Below, piece after piece: positions 20,340 to 29,062 of a stretch of DNA of 49,335 nucleotides. The translations under genes and the position numbers were made by a program. This DNA is from a virus, in the IMG/VR virus record IMGVR_UViG_3300021091_000124, positions 1 to 49,335 of that record. One strand, given 5' to 3'. The notes beneath the pieces were generated by a model, which made no database searches, was not told the origin of the DNA, and was given only the letters and a program-made list of their open reading frames with translations. Position 1 is the first letter of the stretch; every line of letters begins with the position of its first letter.

Positions 20340-23300
20340 ATGAGTAGTGCAAATATAAAGGTATCTAATACTAGTCGGATTTTTGATGATAATAATTTTT
20401 CAAAATTTTTGCCTGTTGTAAGTAGTGTTGAATTATTACAAAAATTATCTGGTAAAGCAGGTAGCAATTATGAAGAAAAGTCGTATCTGGGTGAAAAATT
20501 AGGTAAAATGAATCGATCGTTATTTGGCTCAAATAAAAATAATCAATATATTGAGATACAAAAAATATCTGAGTTATTACAATCTGTCGCAAAATATGGT
20601 TTATATACTAGCGAAATTTTATCTGATGTTATTTCAATTGATGGAATTGGTGATTCTGTTAAAATTTCTTATCTTGAACCCAAAGTTTTTGATGAAATTT
20701 ATAAAAATGATTCAACGAATCTGAATTCATATTCATATATCAATAAAAATACGTCTAAAGTGTTAAATGATATTCATATTACAAAAGTATTTAAAGAGAA
20801 ACAAACAGATATTAATTCATTGGAACTGGATCAAAATAAGGCACAAAATCTTGATAATATTCGACCGAATAAAGGGTTTTTTCATAATAAATCTGCTCCT
20901 GGTTTAAGTGTGATACAGGTTTTAAATCCTGATTTGCGAGCATGTTTTAAGCAGAGTCAGGAAATTGATGCTTTTTTTAATTTGATTAGCACTTTGGATA
21001 TAACAATGGCGATGCCTTATGTGAATGTTGATTTTATTATTCCAGCATCGTATAAAAAGTTATCAGGCGATGTGGGAAATCAAGTTGCAACAAAGCCGAA
21101 AAAATATATAACGGCGTCCTTAAATAATTTATTGTTTGGCGCAGATTATGCGTCAGATCAAAACAATTTTACAAAAAATGATTTTGCCATAAATGGAAGT
21201 TATGATATCAATATTGCGAATAATCAGTTTATTAGAGGAGAGCAGGGGACGATTAAAAAGTCAGAATATGAGCGTCAGCATATGACAAATGCGATATTTA
21301 TGGCACCTCAAACAATGATTAATGCTGATATTGAGCAATTTACAAATACTGAATTTGGTGATCGATCTAAAAATAGTTTAATTGATAAATTTAGACCTTT
21401 TATGTCTATTTTGGATTTATCTTTCGATGTTAGACCTCAAAAAGGTTTTTTATTTTATAAAACAGCATCGCTTAATTTAATTCTCTACGATAAAGCCAGA
21501 ATGCCCGAAATCGCGCCTTTTATAAAACCTGAATTACTTAACTCCCATTCATCTGAGTTGGCTCTAGAGTATGGCTGGCAACATAATTTAGGTGATAATA
21601 ATATTATTGCAAACGAAGATATTGCCAATCGAAATCCAATTGCACAATTTATTAATAGTTTAAAGGTTGTTGAGAAATATGTGATTACTAACAGCTCATA
21701 TACTATTAATGAAAATGGAACTGTTAGTATTTCATTAAGTCTAGCCATGAAAGGACCTGTTGAATTACGTAACACAGCGATGCCGACAGATGATAATTTA
21801 AGCAAACTTGACGCCGAATTATTATCTTTAACAAAAATTTTATTAAATGACACCTTAAATCAAACAATTGAAGGAACATCGAAGCAATCTTTTCCTGAAT
21901 ATAATCAGGCTAAAAATAAAATTAGTAAAACCAATTTAGATAAAGTTACACTACAAAAATTAAAAGACGCAATTGAAAAAGAAAGAAAAGAAAACGCTGA
22001 TGTTAGTGATGCTGAAAAGAAATTGATTTTAGATAATGCTTTAGAGACAATTAAAAGTGTTGAAAAGACACTTGGTGACAAGGAAGACAAAGTTGATGAT
22101 TTTTTACAAAATAACTTTGATTTTTTAGAACAAAAAAATGGCAAATATGTGCATGATGCCAAATGGGATGATCCAGTTTTATGTAATGATCCTTTTATCG
22201 ATAAATCATGGTGGGAAAAATATTTAGGAAAAGACTGGATTAATGATACGTCGACGGCGCATAAGTGGATTAGTTTGGGTAAAATTATTACATGCGTTTT
22301 AGGAAAAATGTTATCTAAAACAAAAAAATATAATGAAATACAATTTGTTTTTTACAACATTAATGGTAAAAGTATTAGAGCTAGTTATTTAAATATTGCA
22401 TCAGTACCTGTAGAACTTGAAAAATTTAAAGATTTTTTAAAACAAATAGGTAATCGTTTGCAAAAGATGTCTGTTGAGACATTTATTTCTGCTATTTTAA
22501 ATCGTTGCGTTAATCAAAAAGCTGCTGCTGTGTATGGTTTAGATAAATTTTTTACATTTAATGATGAAAATAAAACAGTTTATAATACATCTGACAAACA
22601 AAACACAGACGATGATGATAAAAAGAAAGTTCTTGATGCAGAATCAAAGAAAAACGAACAAAAACAAATAAATATGTCTGTTAAGGCTGAAATATTAAAT
22701 CAATATTATGGTCAAAGTGTGGCTGCGGCTATTGAAGAACAAAGCAAAACAAATACAGAAGCGAATGTATTACAGGATGTATCAAGTTTAATTGATTTAA
22801 CATTTAAGCCAGCTAATGTTGTTATGAATTTTGATTCAACATTTCACGAAGTTGATAAAGAATCATCAATTATGCGTGTTAGTTTTTATGATGAAAACGA
22901 TAATCCGTATGAAGCGTTAACAGATGTGATTTCATCAATTCAGTCTCGAAATGTATCAAATGCTTTATCAACTATTAGTATTTTTCGTTCAAGACGGAAA
23001 GAACGATTAAATAAAAACAAAGAGCAATCAAATCAAAAAAACACAGATCAAGCACCTGGAAATACTACCCCTACAACACCAACTCCAAATCAGACAACAA
23101 ATCAAACAAACGGCAAAACAAACGACGATGAAATGATTCCTACTGATGAGAGATTAAATGCTGACGCTATTAGTATTGTTCGCGACCTGATTGCAAAAAA
23201 AATAGTATCATTAATTATTAAACAAGATAATACAGAAATTGAAACAACTGATCCTACACATTTAACAAATGATAATCTTGTACGTATAAAAATTAATGTA

Positions 23301-24782
23301 TCAGATGAATCTCTTTCGAAAAAATTCATAAATTTAAAACAAATGTTTAAATCGTATATGCCTTCATTGACATTAGGGCAAACAAATAGCGCTTTACTAA
23401 GTGGAAATGTTACAACGAATCAAGATGCAAAATACGCAACAGCATTATTAGTAAAGCAAAACGGGGAAATAGTTAGCGATGAGCCAAATGGCGTTGAAGT
23501 TGAGTTGTTTGATGAATTGGATTCTTCACCAATGTTTGTAATGCCTAGTCAGGCTACTGCTTCTATTATCGGTTGTCCACTTATTAATTTTTCTCAATTA
23601 ATTTTTATGGATTTTAATACAGGCACAACCGTCGATAACATCTATTTTGTAAATGGTATAAAACACAGTATTTCACCTGGCAAATTTTCAACAGAATTAA
23701 CATTGGTACAAAACGATTTATTTACACGATATGAAGCACAATCAACAACAATCGCAAATTTTTTAAAATCTTTAACAGAGTTTAAAGCAACGCAAGAAGC
23801 TGTTAAAAAACAAGCTGAATCCAAATCTGCTTCAATACCTAAAACAACAAAAAAGGTTGTACCTCCTCCAAAAGTTGAATCTGTTACAATTCCTGCGTCT
23901 GATAAACAATTTACACTTGAAACATTAATTAATTTTTCTAACGGTCAAAGTTCAAAAATCACAAAGTATATAGGTAATGCTTTTAATTTAGATGTTGTAA
24001 TAAAAATTCCTTCTATTACAACACAACAAGCAACTTATGATGATAATGGACAAAATGAATGGACATTTACACGCTCAATTGACAGTAGAACATTAAAAAC
24101 ACGACTTGATGATTATATTGGAAAAGTTGATCAAGAAGATTTGACAGAAGCTATTCTGCAAAATGCCAGAAAATTATTAACTGAATTCTTTAAGATTATA
24201 GGAAAAATTGATGAAACATTAAAAGAAAATAATGACTATACAGGTGCATATAAATTCCATAGTTATATTATCAATTCAGGTTTTAGAAATCCTAAAAAAA
24301 ATGCAGCAGTTGGTGGTAAACTAAAATCAAGACATTTAACAGCCGAAGCGCTTGATTTTAAAATACAAGTATCAAACGGAGCAGGATCACCAAAACTTTT
24401 AGATTCAAGAATTGTTGCTTTAATTCTTTTCGAAAAAGTTTTTAGTTTTACAGATGTTACAGGCGCTGATAAACTTTTTCAAACAACACCAAAAGCTGGC
24501 GAGATTATGACAATTACCGATCGATTTGGAGAAAGTCCATTCTCGGCAGCTTGGTTAGAAAAGCACGGAGGAAAAGGATCTATACAATATGGCACAAAAT
24601 CGGGTTCTAATTCTGCCCATATTGGCGGTTTAGGGATATATCCTGATAGTTCTTTTTGTCACTATGACATTCGTGCAAATTCAGCCCAAGCGCAGTTGAC
24701 ATTATGGTTTTCTTCAGATCGTCATACAACAAATAGTGCAAGTCAACCAAAAGCTGATGGTGTTGAAAATGACGAAGAATAA
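20340..24782 (+). CDS. Giant baseplate hub protein with C-terminal M15-type peptidoglycan peptidase
   Basis: 1480 residues. The central part has structural motifs such as ILDLSFDVRPQKGFLFYKT, NENGTVSISLSLAMKGPVE and GIKHSISPGKFSTELTLVQN, the last typical of hub/tail protein D-like folds. A Pro/Thr/Gln-rich linker lies near residue 905-935. The C-terminal ~170 residues are an M15-type domain: SGFRNPKKNAAVGG, then SRHLTAEALDF with H1332 and D1339, and FCHYDIR with H1441 as the third zinc ligand. Such enzymes cut peptide cross-links in peptidoglycan, so this hub probably carries the tail's cell-wall-digesting activity in place of the gp5 lysozyme of T4. No clear ribosome site precedes the ATG. 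Confidence 0.7.
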   Translation: MSSANIKVSNTSRIFDDNNFSKFLPVVSSVELLQKLSGKAGSNYEEKSYLGEKLGKMNRSLFGSNKNNQYIEIQKISELLQSVAKYGLYTSEILSDVISIDGIGDSVKISYLEPKVFDEIYKNDSTNLNSYSYINKNTSKVLNDIHITKVFKEKQTDINSLELDQNKAQNLDNIRPNKGFFHNKSAPGLSVIQVLNPDLRACFKQSQEIDAFFNLISTLDITMAMPYVNVDFIIPASYKKLSGDVGNQVATKPKKYITASLNNLLFGADYASDQNNFTKNDFAINGSYDINIANNQFIRGEQGTIKKSEYERQHMTNAIFMAPQTMINADIEQFTNTEFGDRSKNSLIDKFRPFMSILDLSFDVRPQKGFLFYKTASLNLILYDKARMPEIAPFIKPELLNSHSSELALEYGWQHNLGDNNIIANEDIANRNPIAQFINSLKVVEKYVITNSSYTINENGTVSISLSLAMKGPVELRNTAMPTDDNLSKLDAELLSLTKILLNDTLNQTIEGTSKQSFPEYNQAKNKISKTNLDKVTLQKLKDAIEKERKENADVSDAEKKLILDNALETIKSVEKTLGDKEDKVDDFLQNNFDFLEQKNGKYVHDAKWDDPVLCNDPFIDKSWWEKYLGKDWINDTSTAHKWISLGKIITCVLGKMLSKTKKYNEIQFVFYNINGKSIRASYLNIASVPVELEKFKDFLKQIGNRLQKMSVETFISAILNRCVNQKAAAVYGLDKFFTFNDENKTVYNTSDKQNTDDDDKKKVLDAESKKNEQKQINMSVKAEILNQYYGQSVAAAIEEQSKTNTEANVLQDVSSLIDLTFKPANVVMNFDSTFHEVDKESSIMRVSFYDENDNPYEALTDVISSIQSRNVSNALSTISIFRSRRKERLNKNKEQSNQKNTDQAPGNTTPTTPTPNQTTNQTNGKTNDDEMIPTDERLNADAISIVRDLIAKKIVSLIIKQDNTEIETTDPTHLTNDNLVRIKINVSDESLSKKFINLKQMFKSYMPSLTLGQTNSALLSGNVTTNQDAKYATALLVKQNGEIVSDEPNGVEVELFDELDSSPMFVMPSQATASIIGCPLINFSQLIFMDFNTGTTVDNIYFVNGIKHSISPGKFSTELTLVQNDLFTRYEAQSTTIANFLKSLTEFKATQEAVKKQAESKSASIPKTTKKVVPPPKVESVTIPASDKQFTLETLINFSNGQSSKITKYIGNAFNLDVVIKIPSITTQQATYDDNGQNEWTFTRSIDSRTLKTRLDDYIGKVDQEDLTEAILQNARKLLTEFFKIIGKIDETLKENNDYTGAYKFHSYIINSGFRNPKKNAAVGGKLKSRHLTAEALDFKIQVSNGAGSPKLLDSRIVALILFEKVFSFTDVTGADKLFQTTPKAGEIMTITDRFGESPFSAAWLEKHGGKGSIQYGTKSGSNSAHIGGLGIYPDSSFCHYDIRANSAQAQLTLWFSSDRHTTNSASQPKADGVENDEE

Positions 24783-24806
24783 AAATAGAAAAGTGGAGTT
24801 AAAAAA

Positions 24807-26429
24807 ATGTCTTTAAATATAAAAAATATTAATAACGCGGATAGTAGTGTAATTGATTTCTTTGAATCAACTGTTAATAGATTAACATTAAAAAAAGATA
24901 CTAATATTGTTGATTTAACGAGGGCAACGAATGCAGAAAATGATATTGATTTAATTTCAAAAATGCCTAAATTTGGATTATATATAAGTCCTCAATATGA
25001 TATAGCTGAATATATTTATAGACGTGACCTTAATGACTCATCTAAATCTGAATCAGGTAATAATTTTGAGATGTTATGTAAAAATTATTGTGTAGATACT
25101 CGAAGTATCAGTTTAGATACTAGCAGTGCGAATGTCACAAAGATTCTTGAGAATATTATACTAGATGATAAGTTAATAAAAGAAGATTATAATACAAAAG
25201 TTGAAAAAAATGTTGATCAAGATATTCCATATTTTGAATTTTTATTTCCTTTAAAAATAATTTTTAACAATCAAACAGCTTCAAATTTAGGCACAGGTGT
25301 CGGTCTTGAAAAGATTTTATATAATTCTTTCACAAAATATCCATTTTTGCATTTTAGAATTTATAAATTAAAAAAAATAAAAATGGAAATAATGACTGGG
25401 AATAGCGGCGATCCTACAGCAGGTGATCTTAATGTTACAGTTGACGCCTTTTCAGAAGCAAATAACGAAGATAATTTAAAGTATGACTGTAATTTAATTT
25501 TTCCTTTATCGACAAAACCTAACGAGATTCCATTTACATTTTATTCACAACTAATCTCAGGTTGTATGGCTCAAACTGAAAGTGATACAACACTTGATGA
25601 GCAAAGCATTATGTTTGATGACATAGACACAGTAAACACAGCATCCAGAAAATCAAAAAAGAAATATTCATCAGCTATTATAAATGCACGGAGAGTTGAT
25701 TATGCAAACGATTCGAACGGTTTTTCATTTTTGTTTTCAATTAATGAAAATCAATTAAAAATTGAAAATAAAAAGATGCAAAACGATTCATTTAAAGAAA
25801 AAGACTTTTCATTTAAAGTAACTAATATAACGCCTACTACTGAAGCGGAGTTAAAAGGCTATTCTCCTCGATTTCTAAATGTCGTTAGAAAAAATTTAGG
25901 TTTCACAAATTTTATTAGGGGTTATGATTATGGTATGAATGAAGATTTAGGGGCCATTAATTTAAACGTTGAGAATACAGGTATAGTTGATGGTAAAATT
26001 GATTCAATTAGAGACTCAATAAACAAAATTAAACTTGGGAATGACAAGAAAGCGCAAATAAATTCAATTGAAAGAGAGAATCAAGATGCTTCAATTCAAT
26101 GGGATTTATTAAGATGGTTTCATTATGTATATAAAAATCGTAAAATTATAGGCGAGGAGGGTGAAATGACATATAAATATGAGGATATTAATTCGGAGTT
26201 GAGTGATTATTTCGAACAAACTAACTTGTCAATGGTAACATCTGCAGTTTGTTTTTCTAGAAATACCTTGGGGTATTATTTAATAAATGTAAATTCAATG
26301 AATAATTTATATAAAACGATTTATAAAGAATCAGTAGAAAATGGTGAATATTCACAGATTTATACATTAGATTTAGAGGAATTGTATAATGCTGTGTTGC
26401 AAAATATAATATCTATAGAAGTTTCTTAA
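24807..26429 (+). CDS. Structural protein of unknown function, probably baseplate
   Basis: 540 residues, ribosome site GTGGAG. Mixed alpha/beta composition, polar, with no signal peptide, membrane helix or catalytic motif that I recognise. A segment near residues 145-165 (DIPYFEFLFPLKIIFNNQ) resembles strands in structural tail proteins. It follows the hub gene at 24 bases and closes the run of tail genes before the polymerase, so a baseplate or tail role is likely. This is inference from context. Confidence 0.6.
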   Translation: MSLNIKNINNADSSVIDFFESTVNRLTLKKDTNIVDLTRATNAENDIDLISKMPKFGLYISPQYDIAEYIYRRDLNDSSKSESGNNFEMLCKNYCVDTRSISLDTSSANVTKILENIILDDKLIKEDYNTKVEKNVDQDIPYFEFLFPLKIIFNNQTASNLGTGVGLEKILYNSFTKYPFLHFRIYKLKKIKMEIMTGNSGDPTAGDLNVTVDAFSEANNEDNLKYDCNLIFPLSTKPNEIPFTFYSQLISGCMAQTESDTTLDEQSIMFDDIDTVNTASRKSKKKYSSAIINARRVDYANDSNGFSFLFSINENQLKIENKKMQNDSFKEKDFSFKVTNITPTTEAELKGYSPRFLNVVRKNLGFTNFIRGYDYGMNEDLGAINLNVENTGIVDGKIDSIRDSINKIKLGNDKKAQINSIERENQDASIQWDLLRWFHYVYKNRKIIGEEGEMTYKYEDINSELSDYFEQTNLSMVTSAVCFSRNTLGYYLINVNSMNNLYKTIYKESVENGEYSQIYTLDLEELYNAVLQNIISIEVS

Positions 26430-26456
26430 TTATTTTTTTCTAAAACAGGATTTTCT

Positions 26457-27509
26457 ATGAATATAATTCAAAATGTAGAGTTATTTTCTTTATTTAAAGA
26501 GATTGAGCCTTTTATAAAATTTAAAAAGTTTTTTGGCGATTTAAAAGTATCATTTACCGAGAATTCTTTACCTGATCACTTTTTGGATCTTTGGCAACGT
26601 GATAATGCTGAAGTTTTTCAAAGAATTAAATTGAAAGACGAGAAGAATTATTGCGATTTATTTCTGAAAAATAATCAATTATTTGAAAGAATTGATGAGA
26701 TTAATATTGACAGATTGGCTTTATCAATGTATAAAAAATTTGAAAAGCACGAAGGAAATATTTCATTATTAAATACTTTTAAAAGTGGCGACAGAATTGA
26801 ATACACTCGAAATGAAACAGTCTCAGGTCGTTTAACTGTTAAGAGTGGACCTAAATTATTGAATTTACCCAAAAAATATCGAAATATTTTAAAAAGTAGA
26901 TTTGCTGAGGGTGAAATTGTAATGGTTGATTTTAAATCATTGGAACCTAGAGTTGCTAAATATATTTTATCAAAAAACGAAATCTTAAATGACGATATAT
27001 ATCAGGATCTAATTAGTCAATTAAGTTTTAATATTGATAGAGTTGTAATGAAGAGAGCTGTTATTTCAATTTTGTATGGAATGTCTGAAGAAACTATGCA
27101 AATTGGTGAATTAGCGATTGATAAAATACGAGAAATACGTCAATGTGTTTTAAAATATTTTAAAATTGCTGATCTATTAGAACTCTCTCTGCAGAAAAAT
27201 AAGTCAGGAAGTTATCAGACTTACTTTGGCAGACCCATATATTGGGATAATGATGTACAATTGCATCAAGTCTTAAATGGTTATATACAGGGTACTGCAG
27301 TCGATGTTGCGTTATCTGGTTTTCTAGAATTAACAAATCATTTCAACAACGAAATGATTCCAATTGGTTTAATTCATGATGCAATACTGATCGATGTTGA
27401 AAAAAATAGTAAAAATAAGTTTGTAAAGTTAATAGAAAACGGTTATAATTTTAAAGACTTAGGTCAATTTACTTTTAGCATCGAAACAATCTCACAACGA
27501 AAGATTTAG
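26457..27509 (+). CDS. Minimal family A DNA polymerase (palm and fingers only)
   Basis: 350 residues, far shorter than E. coli Pol I (928) or T7 polymerase (704). Family A motifs appear in order: SGRLTVKSGPKLLNLP (residues 123-138; compare GRLSS...LQNIP), motif A VDFKSLEPRVA with D158 and E163, motif B R195...K199...Y207-G, NGYIQGTA (274-281), and motif C LIHDAIL with H307-D308. There is no 3'-5' or 5'-3' exonuclease domain. Two positions deviate: Pol I Phe762 corresponds to Ile203 and Glu883 to Ala309. Key aspartates and the Arg/Lys of motif B are kept, so it could be active. It could be the replicative enzyme working with a separate exonuclease, or a repair polymerase. Confidence 0.75.
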   Translation: MNIIQNVELFSLFKEIEPFIKFKKFFGDLKVSFTENSLPDHFLDLWQRDNAEVFQRIKLKDEKNYCDLFLKNNQLFERIDEINIDRLALSMYKKFEKHEGNISLLNTFKSGDRIEYTRNETVSGRLTVKSGPKLLNLPKKYRNILKSRFAEGEIVMVDFKSLEPRVAKYILSKNEILNDDIYQDLISQLSFNIDRVVMKRAVISILYGMSEETMQIGELAIDKIREIRQCVLKYFKIADLLELSLQKNKSGSYQTYFGRPIYWDNDVQLHQVLNGYIQGTAVDVALSGFLELTNHFNNEMIPIGLIHDAILIDVEKNSKNKFVKLIENGYNFKDLGQFTFSIETISQRKI

Positions 27510-27513
27510 TTTT

Positions 27514-28128
27514 ATGTATATCATGAATGAAAATGAATTAGCTGATCTCTATCAGCGATATACTGATTATTTAGCACGTTTTCAAGACCCAAATATCGAA
27601 AACATGATGAATGTCATTGGTGAAAGACTCCTATTATCATCTTATACTCTTAAAAAAGATGAACCTTATTGCGGTCCAGGTGGTATCATTAAATTAGCAC
27701 TTGATTCTTTTCATTTTGCTAATAAAATTGCAAAGGGTTTAGAAATGGACACATTGGGTTTATCAAAAAAATCCTTGGCTTTAATCACGTTACTCTACCC
27801 AATTGGTCGACTTGGCGATTTGGAAAACAATTTGTTAATTGAACAAACAAGTCAATGGCACCGAGATAAATTAGGCCAAATGTATGACTGGAATGAAAAG
27901 TGCCAAAAAATGACAGTTCAACATCGAACATTATATTTTTTACAACACTTTGGCATTAAAGTCACCTATGAAGAAATGTTAGGTATTTTATGTTCAGGTG
28001 GTATGCATCTGGAAGAAAACAAATTTTATCTACATAATTTACCACAAATTGCACGTTTATGCGTTCATGCAATTGATTTAGCCTATGAAAACGAAAAAGA
28101 GAAAACAAAACAATTGCTAAGCACATAA
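27514..28128 (+). CDS. HD-like domain protein with lost HD residues
   Basis: 204 residues, 4 bases after the polymerase gene. The pattern of a helix with GPGGIIKLALDSFHFANKI, then ITLLYPIGRLGDLENN, then QWHRDKLGQMYDWNEKC and VQHRTLYFLQHFGIKVTYEE, resembles phage HD-superfamily phosphohydrolases. The diagnostic His-Asp pair, expected where ALLHDLGKLG would be, is Tyr95-Pro96 here. If the family assignment is right, metal-dependent catalysis is probably lost and the protein may bind nucleotides or act as a scaffold. No clear ribosome site is seen before ATG 27514; an in-frame ATG at 27523 is an alternative. Moderate certainty. Confidence 0.5.
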   Translation: MYIMNENELADLYQRYTDYLARFQDPNIENMMNVIGERLLLSSYTLKKDEPYCGPGGIIKLALDSFHFANKIAKGLEMDTLGLSKKSLALITLLYPIGRLGDLENNLLIEQTSQWHRDKLGQMYDWNEKCQKMTVQHRTLYFLQHFGIKVTYEEMLGILCSGGMHLEENKFYLHNLPQIARLCVHAIDLAYENEKEKTKQLLST

Positions 28129-28156
28129 TATTTATTCAATAAACAGGATTTATTGA

Positions 28157-28360
28157 ATGATCGATCAACAACAATTTTTATATAATGTATATAATCAAAT
28201 TTTACAAGAAATGTCAGTCTTAGGCAGCGGTGCCATCGGTGGATTTTCAGCACCGCAACCAACAATTCTTAAAAAAAGACGACGAAAAAAAAGAAAAGTA
28301 CAAGAAAACGCATCTGAACAGTTTAATCTTTCTCTTTTATTGTCACAATTACACAAATAA
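28157..28360 (+). CDS. Small basic protein with putative capsid-targeting N-terminus
   Basis: 67 residues behind ACAGGA. The N-terminal helix (FLYNVYNQILQE, then MS) ends in the I-x-E pattern cut by T4-type prohead proteases, followed by a Gly/Ser/Ala-rich hinge and a very basic cluster (KKRRRKKRKV, residues about 39-48). This suggests a small DNA- or core-binding internal virion protein. It lies between the HD-like gene and DUF3310. There is no database family I can name. The basic cluster looks like a eukaryotic nuclear signal, but polycation binding to DNA or RNA is the simpler reading. Confidence 0.55.
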   Translation: MIDQQQFLYNVYNQILQEMSVLGSGAIGGFSAPQPTILKKRRRKKRKVQENASEQFNLSLLLSQLHK

Positions 28361-28398
28361 ATCACTTTCTACACTTATTTCATAAAAGGAATAAACAC

Positions 28399-28617
28399 AT
28401 GTCAAACGATAAATCAAATCCTCAACATTATCAAAATCAAGTCACACCCATTGACATTATTGAAATGTATCAACTCAACTTCAGCCTAGGCAACACCATC
28501 AAATATATCCTAAGGGCAGGTAAAAAAGACGGCGAGAGCGATCTTGATGATCTCAACAAAGCCCTCTGGTACTTAAACCGTGAAATTCAAACACGTACAA
28601 AAACAAAAACACCATAA
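28399..28617 (+). CDS. DUF3310 protein (SaV-like; related to a domain of T7 gp1.7)
   Basis: 72 residues, strong ribosome site AAAAGGAA. The whole protein is the DUF3310 domain: NPQHYQNQVTPIDIIEMYQL, then FSLGNTIKYILRAGKK and LDDLNKALWYLNREI. The domain is common in phages and is part of T7 gp1.7, which has nucleotide kinase activity on dTMP and dGMP. That activity is not established for stand-alone DUF3310 proteins. Here it fits with the thyX/dut/nrd nucleotide genes. Codons are C-rich compared with the preceding tail genes. Confidence 0.85.
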   Translation: MSNDKSNPQHYQNQVTPIDIIEMYQLNFSLGNTIKYILRAGKKDGESDLDDLNKALWYLNREIQTRTKTKTP

Positions 28618-29062
28618 TTTTTGACGTAAATTCTTTCTATTAATCATCACAACATCTCAGATCAATTCTTTATCATACAATAATAAAATTATAACTAAAT
28701 AACTTAAAATACAACAGAGATGACAGAAATACAGTATCAGATATCGTAAGATATATAAAAACAGTAATATATATTATCATCTATTACGTAGACAAAGATG
28801 ATTAGAAAAAATGAAAGTTTAATACTGTCATGATATTGGTAAAAAAAGCTGTAAATCAAAAGAAAAGAAATAAAGTCACACAAATACTTCATTTAATATT
28901 CTTTTAAACCAAAACTAGACTGAATAAACTTATTTTTAAAAATATTAAAATATTACTGTAAAGTTACTAATTATATAGTATAATATAAACATATATTTTA
29001 ATTTAATTATTAAATTCGAATATTAAACATTTAACAATTTAAACAAAACCAAAGGATTTACC
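28618..29062 (+). other. 445-base non-coding region before the SSB gene
   Basis: No start-to-stop frame of useful length or protein-like composition is seen on either strand. It is extremely AT-rich. It contains a perfect TATAAT at 28979-28984, about 78 bases before the SSB start, and an AAAGGA ribosome site at its end. It is the longest gene-free stretch in the window and precedes a gene whose codon use suggests high expression, so it is the best place for a promoter or replication signal. I see no tRNA cloverleaf and no long repeat. Confidence 0.7.
28979..28984 (+). promoter_or_regulatory. Candidate -10 element TATAAT upstream of SSB gene
   Basis: Perfect sigma70-type -10 hexamer. At the expected distance upstream only a poor -35 match (CTGTAA, 28956-28961) is present, so it may need a phage activator, as T4 middle promoters do, or it may be chance in AT-rich DNA. 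Confidence 0.3.
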
